Assembly (NCBI GenBank): GCA_964575575.1
Contig: CAZNQQ010000016.1
Location: 1-16,551 of the forward strand
Length of the DNA stretch: 16,551 nt
Reading direction: 5' to 3'
Source of the DNA: UBA2163 sp964575575
GTDB lineage: Bacteria > Patescibacteriota > Minisyncoccia > Phycocordibacterales > UBA2163
Part shown: one piece after another, positions 1 through 5,946 of the stretch
Layout: every line of letters starts with the position of its first letter
Position numbering within the stretch: the first letter of the stretch is position 1
Position numbers and translations under genes: made by a program
Notes under the pieces: generated by a model
Databases searched by the model: none
What the model was told of the DNA's origin: nothing
Seen by the model: only the letters and a program-made list of their open reading frames with translations

Positions 1-22
1 GTTGAGTTAATCAGAGAAATTA

Positions 23-595
23 TTATTTTAATGTATAAAATACGTTTTGACCGATAAGAGTTTCTGAATATTTAGGATCAACATAACTAAAATGGCGTAG
101 AATATGAAATTCATTAGTAGGGTTTATTTCAACCTTGTCTATATCACTAATTTTCATTTGCTCATAAGATTTCTCAGATATGAAATTGTTATTTATTTTA
201 ATTTCTTGAATTGAATTTATTAGTTTTCTTATTTTATCTGACTTTTCCCACAAAATTTTAGAATTTCGAAAGAGCTCTGCTTGAAAAACATCAGTTTGTT
301 CTTTTGCAATTTTCTCTAGCCTTTCAATAGATCTTAGTACAATATTAAACTCTCTATCTTTAAACTTAAAAAAGTATTCTCCTTTTGCATATTTGTTTTC
401 TATACCTAGTGGTACGAAAATAAGAAGATCGATATCTGAATCTGGACGATTTAAGCCTTTTGTCACAGAACCAAAAAGTACAATAGCTTCAATATGGGGC
501 TGGATATTTTGATACCATTTTTCTTTTGGCAGAAACTCATCAATAAATAGTTTCAATAAAACAACAGCTTCTTTTTTAGATATTTTTGTATTCAT
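23..595 (-). CDS. MNT-type nucleotidyltransferase domain protein
   Basis: A 190-residue protein with the polymerase-beta-like (minimal) nucleotidyltransferase signature: FGS at residues 41-43 followed by DSDID at 52-56, giving the GS-x10-DxD metal-binding motif. Members transfer nucleoside monophosphates to proteins, RNAs or small molecules, and many act as antitoxins to HEPN toxins; no HEPN partner is visible here. The usual third acidic residue, on the strand after the motif, is not clear: the local sequence REFNIVL (81-87) has Asn where Asp is common, with Glu82 two residues earlier. The rest (about 95-190) has no domain I recognise. The ATG overlaps the stop of livF (ATGA), so translation is probably coupled to the transporter ATPase. 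Target and activity are unknown. Confidence 0.8.
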   Translation of the reverse strand: MNTKISKKEAVVLLKLFIDEFLPKEKWYQNIQPHIEAIVLFGSVTKGLNRPDSDIDLLIFVPLGIENKYAKGEYFFKFKDREFNIVLRSIERLEKIAKEQTDVFQAELFRNSKILWEKSDKIRKLINSIQEIKINNNFISEKSYEQMKISDIDKVEINPTNEFHILRHFSYVDPKYSETLIGQNVFYTLK

Positions 596-1320
596 GATTT
601 GATCTTACCCATAAATACTTTTTCTAAAATATCACTTTCAAGAAGCTTTTTTGAAGTATCCTCTGTTACAATTTTTCCTTTATCTAAAACATAAGCACGG
701 TCGGCTATATTAAGCAGTGATTTTATATTATGTTCCACTACCATAATAGTTGTCTTATGTTTTTCATTTATTTCTTTGATTTTTGCAAAAACTTCTTTGA
801 CGATTTTAGGAGCAAGACCAAGAGAAGGTTCATCAAGAAGTAATACTTTCGGATCTGTCATAAGTCCACGAGCTAATGCAAGCATCTGTTGTTGCCCACC
901 TGAAAGTGTTCCAGATTTTGCTTTTAGTTTTTTCTTTAAGTCGGGAAAAATTGCCAAAACTCTTTCAATCCGCTCTTTGATTATTTTGCTATCTTTAATT
1001 ACAAAACCACCTATTTCAAGATTTTCTCTAACGGTTAAATTAGTAAAGACTCTTCTGCCCTGTGGGACAAAAGCAATACCTCGCTTTACCATCTCGTGCG
1101 ATACAGGTAACACTTTTTTTGCATGCCACAATACTTTTCCAGACTCAATTGGCGCTAAACCAAAGATCGCTTTAAGGATGGTAGACTTCCCAGCGCCATT
1201 TGGACCCATAAGCGCCACTATCTCTCCCTCATCAAGCGCCACAGAAACACCATCAAGAGCTTTCACTCCACCATATGGCACTGATATATCTTTGAGTTGT
1301 AATAGAATTTCCTTTTGCAT
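592..1320 (-). CDS. livF: LivF-type ABC transporter ATP-binding protein
   Basis: A 242-residue cytoplasmic ATPase that would pair with LivG to power a branched-chain amino acid (HAAT family) importer. Numbered from the ATG at 1320: Walker A GPNGAGKST 39-47, Q-loop FVPQ 84-87, signature LSGGQQQ 139-145, Walker B LLLDEP 160-165, switch His197. The canonical LSGGQ, the VPQGRRVF segment and the length fit LivF rather than LivG. An upstream in-frame ATG at 1365 would add 15 residues, but it lies inside the terminator hairpin 1349-1388 and those residues are not family-like, so 1320 is preferred. No Shine-Dalgarno is evident. The gene lies downstream of the two binding-protein genes, more than 4 kb from livHMG, and overlaps the nucleotidyltransferase by 4 bp. 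Confidence 0.9.
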   Translation of the reverse strand: MQKEILLQLKDISVPYGGVKALDGVSVALDEGEIVALMGPNGAGKSTILKAIFGLAPIESGKVLWHAKKVLPVSHEMVKRGIAFVPQGRRVFTNLTVRENLEIGGFVIKDSKIIKERIERVLAIFPDLKKKLKAKSGTLSGGQQQMLALARGLMTDPKVLLLDEPSLGLAPKIVKEVFAKIKEINEKHKTTIMVVEHNIKSLLNIADRAYVLDKGKIVTEDTSKKLLESDILEKVFMGKIKS

Positions 1321-1348
1321 TGAACTTATTTTCACACAAAATATCCCT

Positions 1349-1388
1349 AAAAACAAACAGCTCATCTTAAGATGAGCTGTTTGTTTTT
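1349..1388 (-). terminator. Terminator hairpin after second binding protein
   Basis: A perfect 40-nt palindrome (20-bp arms, TTAA at the centre) sits 9 bp beyond the stop of the solute-binding gene at 1398. On the minus strand it is followed by a short T-run inside the stem edge. It is flanked by A/T tracts on both sides and may work in both directions. It separates livF from the binding-protein genes, so livF needs read-through or its own promoter in the roughly 30 bp that remain. Confidence 0.75.
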
Positions 1389-1397
1389 TGTATTATC

Positions 1398-2483
1398 TTA
1401 TTTTAAATCTACTAATTCTCCGTTTTTTATTTCTTTTATTTGAACAGTTGGTTTTCTTATACCAACATCATCAAAAGAAACTGCCCCACTTACGCCGTTG
1501 AAACTAGATTTTTTGACATTATTTATCCATTTCTCGCCATTACTTGAATAAGTATTCATTAAGAGATTAAATCCGTCATAACTTATGTCAGAAAAAACAC
1601 TAGCATCTGAACCGAATCTTTCTTTATATATCTTACTATACTGCTCAGACGGATTTAGATTTATAGTAATGATTGTAGTCCCATTTAGATAATCAAGATT
1701 TCCTAAAATTCTTTTATAATCATTAAATCCTGACACAAAACTACCGTCAAAATAAAATTGTGGTTTATTATCTTTTGTTAATTCAGAAAACCTTTTCATC
1801 AAAACCGCTCCTTGTTCAGGTACAGAAAGAACTACCACTGCAGACGGGTTTTTAGCCATAATCTTTGAAACGGTAGTTCTTAAATCTTTATTTGCTGGAT
1901 CCATCTTATATTCATCTATACCATCTCCGTATCCTTCTTTAAAAGCTGTAGCAAATCTTGCCATAAAATCACTGTTTGTATAAACTAAAGCAACATTTTG
2001 TGAGTGTCTTTCTTTTGTATATTCACCTAGCTCTATTTCAGCCAATATATTTCCTGGCATTATCTGGAAAACATTGTCATCTTGTGGATCTATGCCTTGC
2101 TCACCACCCTGTATAACAGGGAAGTTCTCTTTCGTAACCAAGCCATAAATAACATCAATTGTTGCTGACGATGCGTTCATTAATACATCAACTTTATCTA
2201 TTTCTGTAAGTTTTTTATAAGCACTAAGTCCTGTTTTTGGATTAAAGCCGTCATCTTCTATAATAAGCTCTATTTTACTATTAGGGTTTTCTTTAATATA
2301 ATTTTCTTTTGCAAGAATAATTCCGTTTCTCCACCCTTCACCGACAGTAGAATAATCTCCTGTAAGAATAGATATAACACCCACCTTAATTACATCACTA
2401 GGCGTCTCTTTATTTTCACCAAACAAAGCAAACCCTCCAATAATAACTACAACTACTATAATTCCTATAATTATCTTTTTCAT
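1398..2483 (-). CDS. Solute-binding protein, Liv family, membrane-anchored (copy 2)
   Basis: A 361-residue type I periplasmic-binding-fold protein (Peripla_BP_6 / LivJ-LivK class) that would capture the ligand for the Liv importer outside the membrane. Residues 4-21 are a continuous hydrophobic helix with no lipobox cysteine, so it is probably tethered by an uncleaved anchor rather than as a lipoprotein. The mature domain begins near KVGVISILTGDYSTVGEG (33-50), the usual first strand and ligand loop; VALVYTNSDF (164-173) opens the second lobe. It resembles its upstream neighbour in layout, and both have nearly the same 25-bp 5' leader, which points to tandem duplication. The ligand could be a branched-chain amino acid, another amino acid, an amide or urea; the sequence does not decide. 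Confidence 0.88.
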   Translation of the reverse strand: MKKIIIGIIVVVVIIGGFALFGENKETPSDVIKVGVISILTGDYSTVGEGWRNGIILAKENYIKENPNSKIELIIEDDGFNPKTGLSAYKKLTEIDKVDVLMNASSATIDVIYGLVTKENFPVIQGGEQGIDPQDDNVFQIMPGNILAEIELGEYTKERHSQNVALVYTNSDFMARFATAFKEGYGDGIDEYKMDPANKDLRTTVSKIMAKNPSAVVVLSVPEQGAVLMKRFSELTKDNKPQFYFDGSFVSGFNDYKRILGNLDYLNGTTIITINLNPSEQYSKIYKERFGSDASVFSDISYDGFNLLMNTYSSNGEKWINNVKKSSFNGVSGAVSFDDVGIRKPTVQIKEIKNGELVDLK

Positions 2484-2508
2484 ATTTAATTTTTATTAAT
2501 TAATAATT
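2484..2508 (-). repeat. Duplicated AT-rich leader, copy 2
   Basis: This 25-nt block directly before the ATG matches 3354-3377 before the other binding-protein gene, apart from one T. It contains the perfect 14-bp palindrome TTATTAATTAATAA (2493-2506) and no Shine-Dalgarno. It could be an operator, a translation enhancer or simply inherited in the gene duplication. Confidence 0.6.
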
Positions 2509-2521
2509 CTAATAAATTTGT

Positions 2522-3353
2522 TTAAATCCTAATCTCTTTTACGAAATAGTCTATCCCGCTCATATTTCCATTTTTATCAAAGTGATATTTCCCAACAGTA
2601 CCATTATAACTTTTTATATTATAAAGATAGTCTCGGACTTGCTCAGAATCTTCGCCGACCTTTTCAACAGCTTGCTTTAAGACATAAACCATATCGTAAG
2701 TTGCCGCGAGAAAGAATTCTAATGTGGTGTCTCCATATTCAGCTTCGTAATTTCTCAAAAAATCTTTAGCCAGTGAATTTTCTTTATCTAACTCAGGAGC
2801 TACCATTACTCTTAAGCCTTTTGCGTGTATTCCAGCTAATTCGATTGATTTTGAACCTGCTAGAAGTGGCGCACCAAACAAATCTGCATCAATACTAAGC
2901 TCTCTTGCTTGTTTTACAATAGTACCACCAGCAATCTCTGTATGTGGATTTATAATAATAGCGTCAGGATTTGCAGATTTGATTTTAGCTAAAATTGCTC
3001 TAAAATCGTTAATATCTGAAACATAACTCTCATCTATAATAATTGTGCCACCAAGATCTTCAATGTTTTTTATTAAAGCATTCTTTAAACTTANNNNNNN
3101 NNNNNNNNNNNNNNNNNNNNNNNNNNNNNNNNNNNNNNNNNNNNNNNNNNNNNNNNNNNNNNNNNNNNNNNNNNNNNNNNNNNNNNNNNNNNNAAGGAAC
3201 ACCAAATGTCGCCGCTCCACCGCTTAGTGGCGCAACAAATCCAATCTTAATTGGATCAGTATTGACTGATTTGTTCGGGCTTTTTAGTAGGTAGCCAGCT
3301 ATTAAAACTATCACAATAACTACTACACCAATAATCAATTTTTGTTTTTTCAT
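2522..3353 (-). CDS. Solute-binding protein, Liv family, interrupted by assembly gap (copy 1)
   Basis: The two coding pieces either side of 100 Ns are read as one gene. The N-terminal piece (from 3353) has a hydrophobic anchor at residues 5-23 and the first-strand motif IKIGFVAPLSGGAATFG (35-51). The C-terminal piece (to 2522) has the second lobe, including DAIIINPHTEIAG, LRVMVAPEL and GTVGKYHFDKNGN. The pieces are in different frames only because the N run has an arbitrary length. Compared with the neighbouring paralogue, about 120 residues are missing, so the real gap is probably near 370 bp. The role is the same as for copy 2: extracytoplasmic ligand capture for the Liv importer. No lipobox is present. 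An ATG seen just left of the gap on the minus strand is not a start. Confidence 0.82.
3094..3193. other. Assembly gap (100 N)
   Basis: Exactly 100 Ns, the conventional placeholder for a gap of unknown length. It falls inside the first of two paralogous binding-protein genes, where an assembler could easily break on the duplication. Confidence 0.97.
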
Positions 3354-3377
3354 ATTTAATTTTATTAATTAATAATT
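3354..3377 (-). repeat. Duplicated AT-rich leader, copy 1
   Basis: Leader of the first binding-protein gene, the same as 2484-2508 except for one T. It carries the palindrome TTATTAATTAATAA at 3362-3375, and no Shine-Dalgarno precedes the ATG. Confidence 0.6.
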
Positions 3378-3402
3378 TTTACTTTTTAAAAGATACTAAA
3401 TA

Positions 3403-3431
3403 ATTATACATTAATGTAATATCTTTTAGAA
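3403..3431 (-). promoter_or_regulatory. Possible promoter for the binding-protein genes
   Basis: On the minus strand TATAAT (3408-3403) lies 17 bp from a weak -35 TTCTAA (3431-3426). Initiation would be about 40 nt before the ATG at 3353. A 12-bp palindrome TACATTAATGTA (3407-3418) overlaps the -10, and an outer inverted repeat TAAAAGATA/TATCTTTTA (3387-3395, 3420-3428) encloses it. Confidence 0.45.
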
Positions 3432-3433
3432 AA

Positions 3434-3468
3434 TACAGGACAAACCAAAAAATCTAGTTTGTCCTGTA
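3434..3468 (-). terminator. Terminator after the small-gene unit
   Basis: A 12-bp perfect stem (3434-3445 with 3457-3468) with an 11-nt loop, followed on the minus strand by TTTTCT. It lies just after the 18-codon ORF and closes the unit transcribed from 5031. Confidence 0.65.
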
Positions 3469-3474
3469 GATAAG

Positions 3475-3531
3475 CTACCGACGCTTATCCTTACCTTTTG
3501 AGCCACTATGGCCAGCAAAAGTAGCAACCAT
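3475..3531 (-). CDS. Possible 18-residue basic peptide with near-perfect Shine-Dalgarno
   Basis: The ORF encodes MVATFAGHSGSKGKDKRR, with a Gly/Ser middle and a strongly basic tail. Its start is preceded by AAAGGGGGTGAT, which matches the full anti-Shine-Dalgarno complement AAAGGAGGTGAT except for one A-to-G change that still allows G-U pairing. This is the strongest ribosome-binding site in the window, and the spacing to the ATG is normal. The ORF starts 31 bp after the 101-residue gene and ends 7 bp before the terminator stem. The evidence that it is translated is the ribosome-binding site and position alone; I do not recognise a family. Confidence 0.5.
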   Translation of the reverse strand: MVATFAGHSGSKGKDKRR

Positions 3532-3562
3532 ATTTATCACCCCCTTTCTTTTTTGACTATAA

Positions 3563-3868
3563 TCATGTCCAAGGAAAACTCCATTCTATTTTTTTCTTTT
3601 CATCCTCTGTAATTTGATTTGTTGCTATTTCGTGAGTTCTGTTCATTTTATCAGAATGTTCAGCTTTCATTATAAGAATTTTTGTCGCTAATATATTTTC
3701 TATATATCTTATAATGCCATCTACATCATTGTTTTTTGCTCCAACTTTTTTCTGCCAATCTCCATTTTTTGATTCCACCTTAACGGCTATTTGTCCATTC
3801 TCCATCCATAAAAGCATTCTGTCTGCTTTTTCACAAACTTTTGTTGGTAATTCATCAAAAATATTCAT
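3563..3868 (-). CDS. Hypothetical protein, 101 aa
   Basis: I do not recognise this protein. It is soluble, charged and Trp-containing (W21, W38, W97, W100), with an apparent beta-rich N-terminal half (VKVESKNGDWQKKVG, about 29-43) and a helical second half rich in Lys and Glu. There is no signal peptide or membrane helix. The start is well supported by AAAGGAGG 7 nt before the ATG. The leader folds so that part of this Shine-Dalgarno is paired (3879-3894) and resembles the leader of the gene starting at 4963. It lies in the same strand unit as the 191- and 88-residue genes and is preceded by a long hairpin (3933-3974). Confidence 0.7.
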   Translation of the reverse strand: MNIFDELPTKVCEKADRMLLWMENGQIAVKVESKNGDWQKKVGAKNNDVDGIIRYIENILATKILIMKAEHSDKMNRTHEIATNQITEDEKKKIEWSFPWT

Positions 3869-3878
3869 ACAACCCTCC

Positions 3879-3894
3879 TTTCAGAGGAAAAGTT
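3879..3894 (-). promoter_or_regulatory. Hairpin pairing part of the Shine-Dalgarno (101-aa gene)
   Basis: In the mRNA CUUUUC pairs with GAAAGG (one G-U) around the loop CUCU, taking in the first bases of AAAGGAGG. The same stem with a different loop occurs before the 191-residue gene (4973-4988). Confidence 0.45.
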
Positions 3895-3932
3895 TAAAAG
3901 AAATATTTAATTTAAAGAACTGCCGGGAACAT

Positions 3933-3974
3933 TCCCTTTCAGAAATCTGAAATTATTCAAATCTCTGAAAGAGA
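3933..3974 (-). other. Long intergenic RNA hairpin
   Basis: The core 3936-3971 folds as a 16-bp stem with two G-U pairs around a TAAT loop, extendable by three more pairs to 3933-3974. A second small hairpin GGGAA-TG-TTCCC follows on the minus strand. No T-tract follows, so it is not a typical terminator. It may be an RNA-processing site, an attenuator or a structured leader for the 101-residue gene. Confidence 0.55.
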
Positions 3975-4003
3975 GGCCACTACGAAAGCTGGTTTAATTT
4001 AAA

Positions 4004-4087
4004 CTAACTCTCTTCTGCACATTGCGCGCATGGTGACCTACAAACTACTTTGACGAATTTGGGTAATAAGGTGTTCGCCAACCCCAC
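4004..4087 (-). CDS. Possible 27-residue peptide with CxxxCxxC
   Basis: A GTG-initiated frame begins 3 nt after the stop of the 88-residue gene, consistent with re-initiation. It encodes 27 residues ending VVCRSPCAQCAEES, with cysteines at 16, 20 and 23 (C-x3-C-x2-C), a spacing able to bind a metal or iron-sulfur cluster. No independent Shine-Dalgarno is visible. TTG two codons later is an alternative start. A shorter ATG ORF of 10 codons in another frame overlaps it. It could be chance coding; the cysteine spacing and tight coupling are the only support. Confidence 0.3.
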   Translation of the reverse strand: MGLANTLLPKFVKVVCRSPCAQCAEES

Positions 4088-4090
4088 TGT

Positions 4091-4357
4091 TTAATTATCG
4101 CAATTCAGCTCTGCGAGGATGTTCTTTTCAACCATTGATATTTTCTCCTCTACCGTTAAGCTCAGATCATTATCAAGAAGTTTAAAGTACTTATCCAGCA
4201 ATGACGGTGTTTTATCAAGAGTTTGTTGAACACTTCCAAAGGAAGTTTTCCATCCCTCAAGATTGACTCTAGTCACTCGTACCGGCTTATTAAAATAAGC
4301 GGTAACCCCAATTGCCAATATTACAGATATTACTAATACTATTCTCAAATTTCTCAT
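4091..4357 (-). CDS. Small membrane-anchored hypothetical protein, 88 aa
   Basis: Residues 4-21 form one hydrophobic helix after a short basic N-terminus, so the protein is probably anchored with its roughly 65-residue remainder outside. That domain looks helical and is moderately charged (NLEGWKTSFGSVQQTLDKTP and the acidic-basic segment 61-85). There is one cysteine near the C-terminus (C86) and no lipobox. The start is supported by AAAGGAG followed by a normal spacer. It lies 30 bp after the 191-residue gene in the same unit. I do not recognise a family; the fold suggests a small surface or envelope accessory protein, but this is a guess. Confidence 0.7.
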   Translation of the reverse strand: MRNLRIVLVISVILAIGVTAYFNKPVRVTRVNLEGWKTSFGSVQQTLDKTPSLLDKYFKLLDNDLSLTVEEKISMVEKNILAELNCDN

Positions 4358-4387
4358 TACAATTCTCCTTTCAAAAGTTGTAGTCAG

Positions 4388-4963
4388 TTAGTAATTAATT
4401 TCTTCACTTCCGAAGTACTCAGATCCTTTATACGCTACTGAATGGTATGAATATACTCCAAAGTTAGAACTCTTCGGAAAAAAGCCCGCCCTAAAATAGA
4501 ATATTGCTGTATTCATCGTCTGCATATCTATTCTTGGTAAATACTCTGGCAACATAGTGTCGTCTTTTTCTATCAAAGAAAACATAGCAAATGCAAGAGC
4601 TTCTTCTGGTCTCATTCCGAATCTTCCGTGTGAATTACTTTCCATTCCATCATATTCTTTCAAAATAGAAAAAATAACATATGGTGTATCGCGTACACTT
4701 TTTTCCTGAATTGGCGTTATTGGTTTTTTACAACCAATCAATTCACATTGTTGTTTAACAGAAATAATACTATCTGGTATTACAATTAATAAAGGAATTT
4801 CCGGATGTTCTTTATAGCCACTAAAATTTTTTTCAAATTGTATAGCGCCTATTCCATTTTTCATTTCCTTTATATTTTGTAACACCTCAGCTGAAGGATT
4901 CAATGTTTTTCTTATCTGTTCAACTTGTTTGTCATATAACCAACTAAGATAATCTGCAATCAT
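4388..4963 (-). CDS. Hypothetical protein, 191 aa (weak DUF5701-like resemblance)
   Basis: A soluble protein with no signal or membrane helix. An N-terminal helical part (1-40) is followed by a mixed domain. The segments DTPYVIFSI (92-100) and MRPEEALAFAMFSL (117-130) recall the layout of DUF5701 proteins, in which a PYL strand precedes an LT-x-EEAxAL helix; I hold this resemblance weakly. The tail is rich in Tyr, Phe and Ser. It is the first gene of the minus-strand small-gene unit, with a TTGACT-N17-TATAAT promoter, a leader of about 60 nt and a clear AAAGGAG ribosome-binding site, so it is probably well expressed. It is divergent from the TrmB-type regulator. Function unknown. Confidence 0.72.
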   Translation of the reverse strand: MIADYLSWLYDKQVEQIRKTLNPSAEVLQNIKEMKNGIGAIQFEKNFSGYKEHPEIPLLIVIPDSIISVKQQCELIGCKKPITPIQEKSVRDTPYVIFSILKEYDGMESNSHGRFGMRPEEALAFAMFSLIEKDDTMLPEYLPRIDMQTMNTAIFYFRAGFFPKSSNFGVYSYHSVAYKGSEYFGSEEINY

Positions 4964-4972
4964 TTTAATTCT

Positions 4973-4988
4973 CCTTTCAAGAGAAAAG
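4973..4988 (-). promoter_or_regulatory. Hairpin pairing part of the Shine-Dalgarno (191-aa gene)
   Basis: CUUUUC pairs with GAAAGG (one G-U) around the loop UCUU, partly covering the AAAGGAG site. The surrounding 28 nt match the leader of the 101-residue gene at 24 positions. Three of the four differences are in the loop and none is in the stem. Confidence 0.45.
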
Positions 4989-5030
4989 TGTAAAAGAACT
5001 TCTTTAGATTTAATTTATGATTCTGCCTGT

Positions 5031-5059
5031 ATTATACGTAACTAGTTCTTAAAAGTCAA
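5031..5059 (-). promoter_or_regulatory. Near-consensus promoter of the small-gene unit
   Basis: Minus strand TTGACT (5059-5054), 17-bp spacer, TATAAT (5036-5031). This is the best sigma-70-type promoter in the window. Transcription would start near 5024, leaving a leader of about 60 nt. Confidence 0.8.
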
Positions 5060-5151
5060 GTTTAGCATCTGATTTTATGACTAAAATATACTGAATATAT
5101 CCTGCTAATAAGCCATTATTTATACTTATGCACGACTTATCATCAAAATTG

Positions 5152-5180
5152 TTGACTATTTATTTTAATAGTATATACTA
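5152..5180 (+). promoter_or_regulatory. Promoter and palindromic operator of the TrmB-type gene
   Basis: TTGACT (5152-5157), 16-bp spacer, TATACT (5174-5179), then 6 nt to the ATG at 5186, so the mRNA is probably leaderless. The -10 lies inside the perfect 12-bp palindrome TAGTATATACTA (5169-5180), a plausible site for autorepression. Confidence 0.65.
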
Positions 5181-5185
5181 GAATT

Positions 5186-5944
5186 ATGACAATAATAGAA
5201 GCTTTACAAAATCTAGGACTCACAGACAAAGAAGCTCGCGTATATACCGCCCTATTGAAGCGAGGGCGTTGTTCTGCATATGGTATTGCGGAGGAATCAG
5301 GTCTAAAAAAACCAACTACTTATGTAATTTTAGACGAGCTTATTGAAAAAGGTCTCGCAAGCCGTATACCAAGAGTAAAAAAACAACTTTTTGTCGCAAA
5401 ACCGCCTGAAGAATTATTCGCTATGGCAGAAGAAAGAATATCTTTAGCAAAAAGTGTTTTGCCTCAACTTAAAGCTATGAGAGAAGGAGAAAAGCCAAAA
5501 CCAAAAACTCTATTTTTTGAAGGAATGAAAGGAGTAAGAGAAAACTTTAGATGGGAAAATAGAAAAATGAGTGGAAAAGAGACTGTTGGTTTCTGGGCAC
5601 ATTCGGGTGATGCTTCCCCAGAGCTTGTTGAATTCTTTCTAGAAAATATGGAAGATTTTAAGAAAAATAATAATAAAATGAAAGGAATTGTACCAGATGA
5701 TCCTAATTTTAAAAGATTCCGAGATACTGATGTAGAATATAATCGTCAATTAAAAACTATACCGCTTAACGAATACTCTGCGAGTACTTCTGTAACTATT
5801 GGTGACGATTTCATTTCTTTTTTCTCTTTTAAGGATCTACAGATTACTCGTATTGAAAATAAAAAAATAGCTGATACTATGCGACAGATTTTTGAGATAG
5901 TGTGGAAAGCAAGATCTGAGAAGCCTGAGGGTGCAAAGTTTTAA
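5186..5944 (+). CDS. TrmB-type transcriptional regulator
   Basis: A 252-residue regulator. Residues 1-70 form a winged helix-turn-helix: LTDKEARVYTALL (12-24), recognition-helix segment GLKKPTTYVILDELIEKGL (39-57), wing to about 70. A helical linker (75-100) typical of dimerising TrmB proteins follows, then a C-terminal sensor-like domain (108-245) with FFEGMKGVRENF at its start. Archaeal relatives control sugar transport, while bacterial ones mostly have unknown ligands. It is divergent from the small-gene unit (222 bp between starts) and convergent with livG with only 2 bp between stops. It is therefore placed to control either neighbour, but its target is unproven. The start has no Shine-Dalgarno. 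Confidence 0.88.
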   Translation: MTIIEALQNLGLTDKEARVYTALLKRGRCSAYGIAEESGLKKPTTYVILDELIEKGLASRIPRVKKQLFVAKPPEELFAMAEERISLAKSVLPQLKAMREGEKPKPKTLFFEGMKGVRENFRWENRKMSGKETVGFWAHSGDASPELVEFFLENMEDFKKNNNKMKGIVPDDPNFKRFRDTDVEYNRQLKTIPLNEYSASTSVTIGDDFISFFSFKDLQITRIENKKIADTMRQIFEIVWKARSEKPEGAKF

Positions 5945-5946
5945 TA

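Noticed and set aside
1321..1365. Upstream ATG extension of livF
   Set aside because: The extra codons are not family-like and the ATG lies within the palindromic terminator.
776..1375. A 199-codon plus-strand ORF opposite livF
   Set aside because: It is the antisense shadow of a confident ABC ATPase gene and has no recognisable protein features.
3196..3220. A start just beyond the N gap for a short binding protein
   Set aside because: The apparent start (MERRHLVFL) is an out-of-frame read of the upstream coding piece; both pieces belong to one gene interrupted by the gap.
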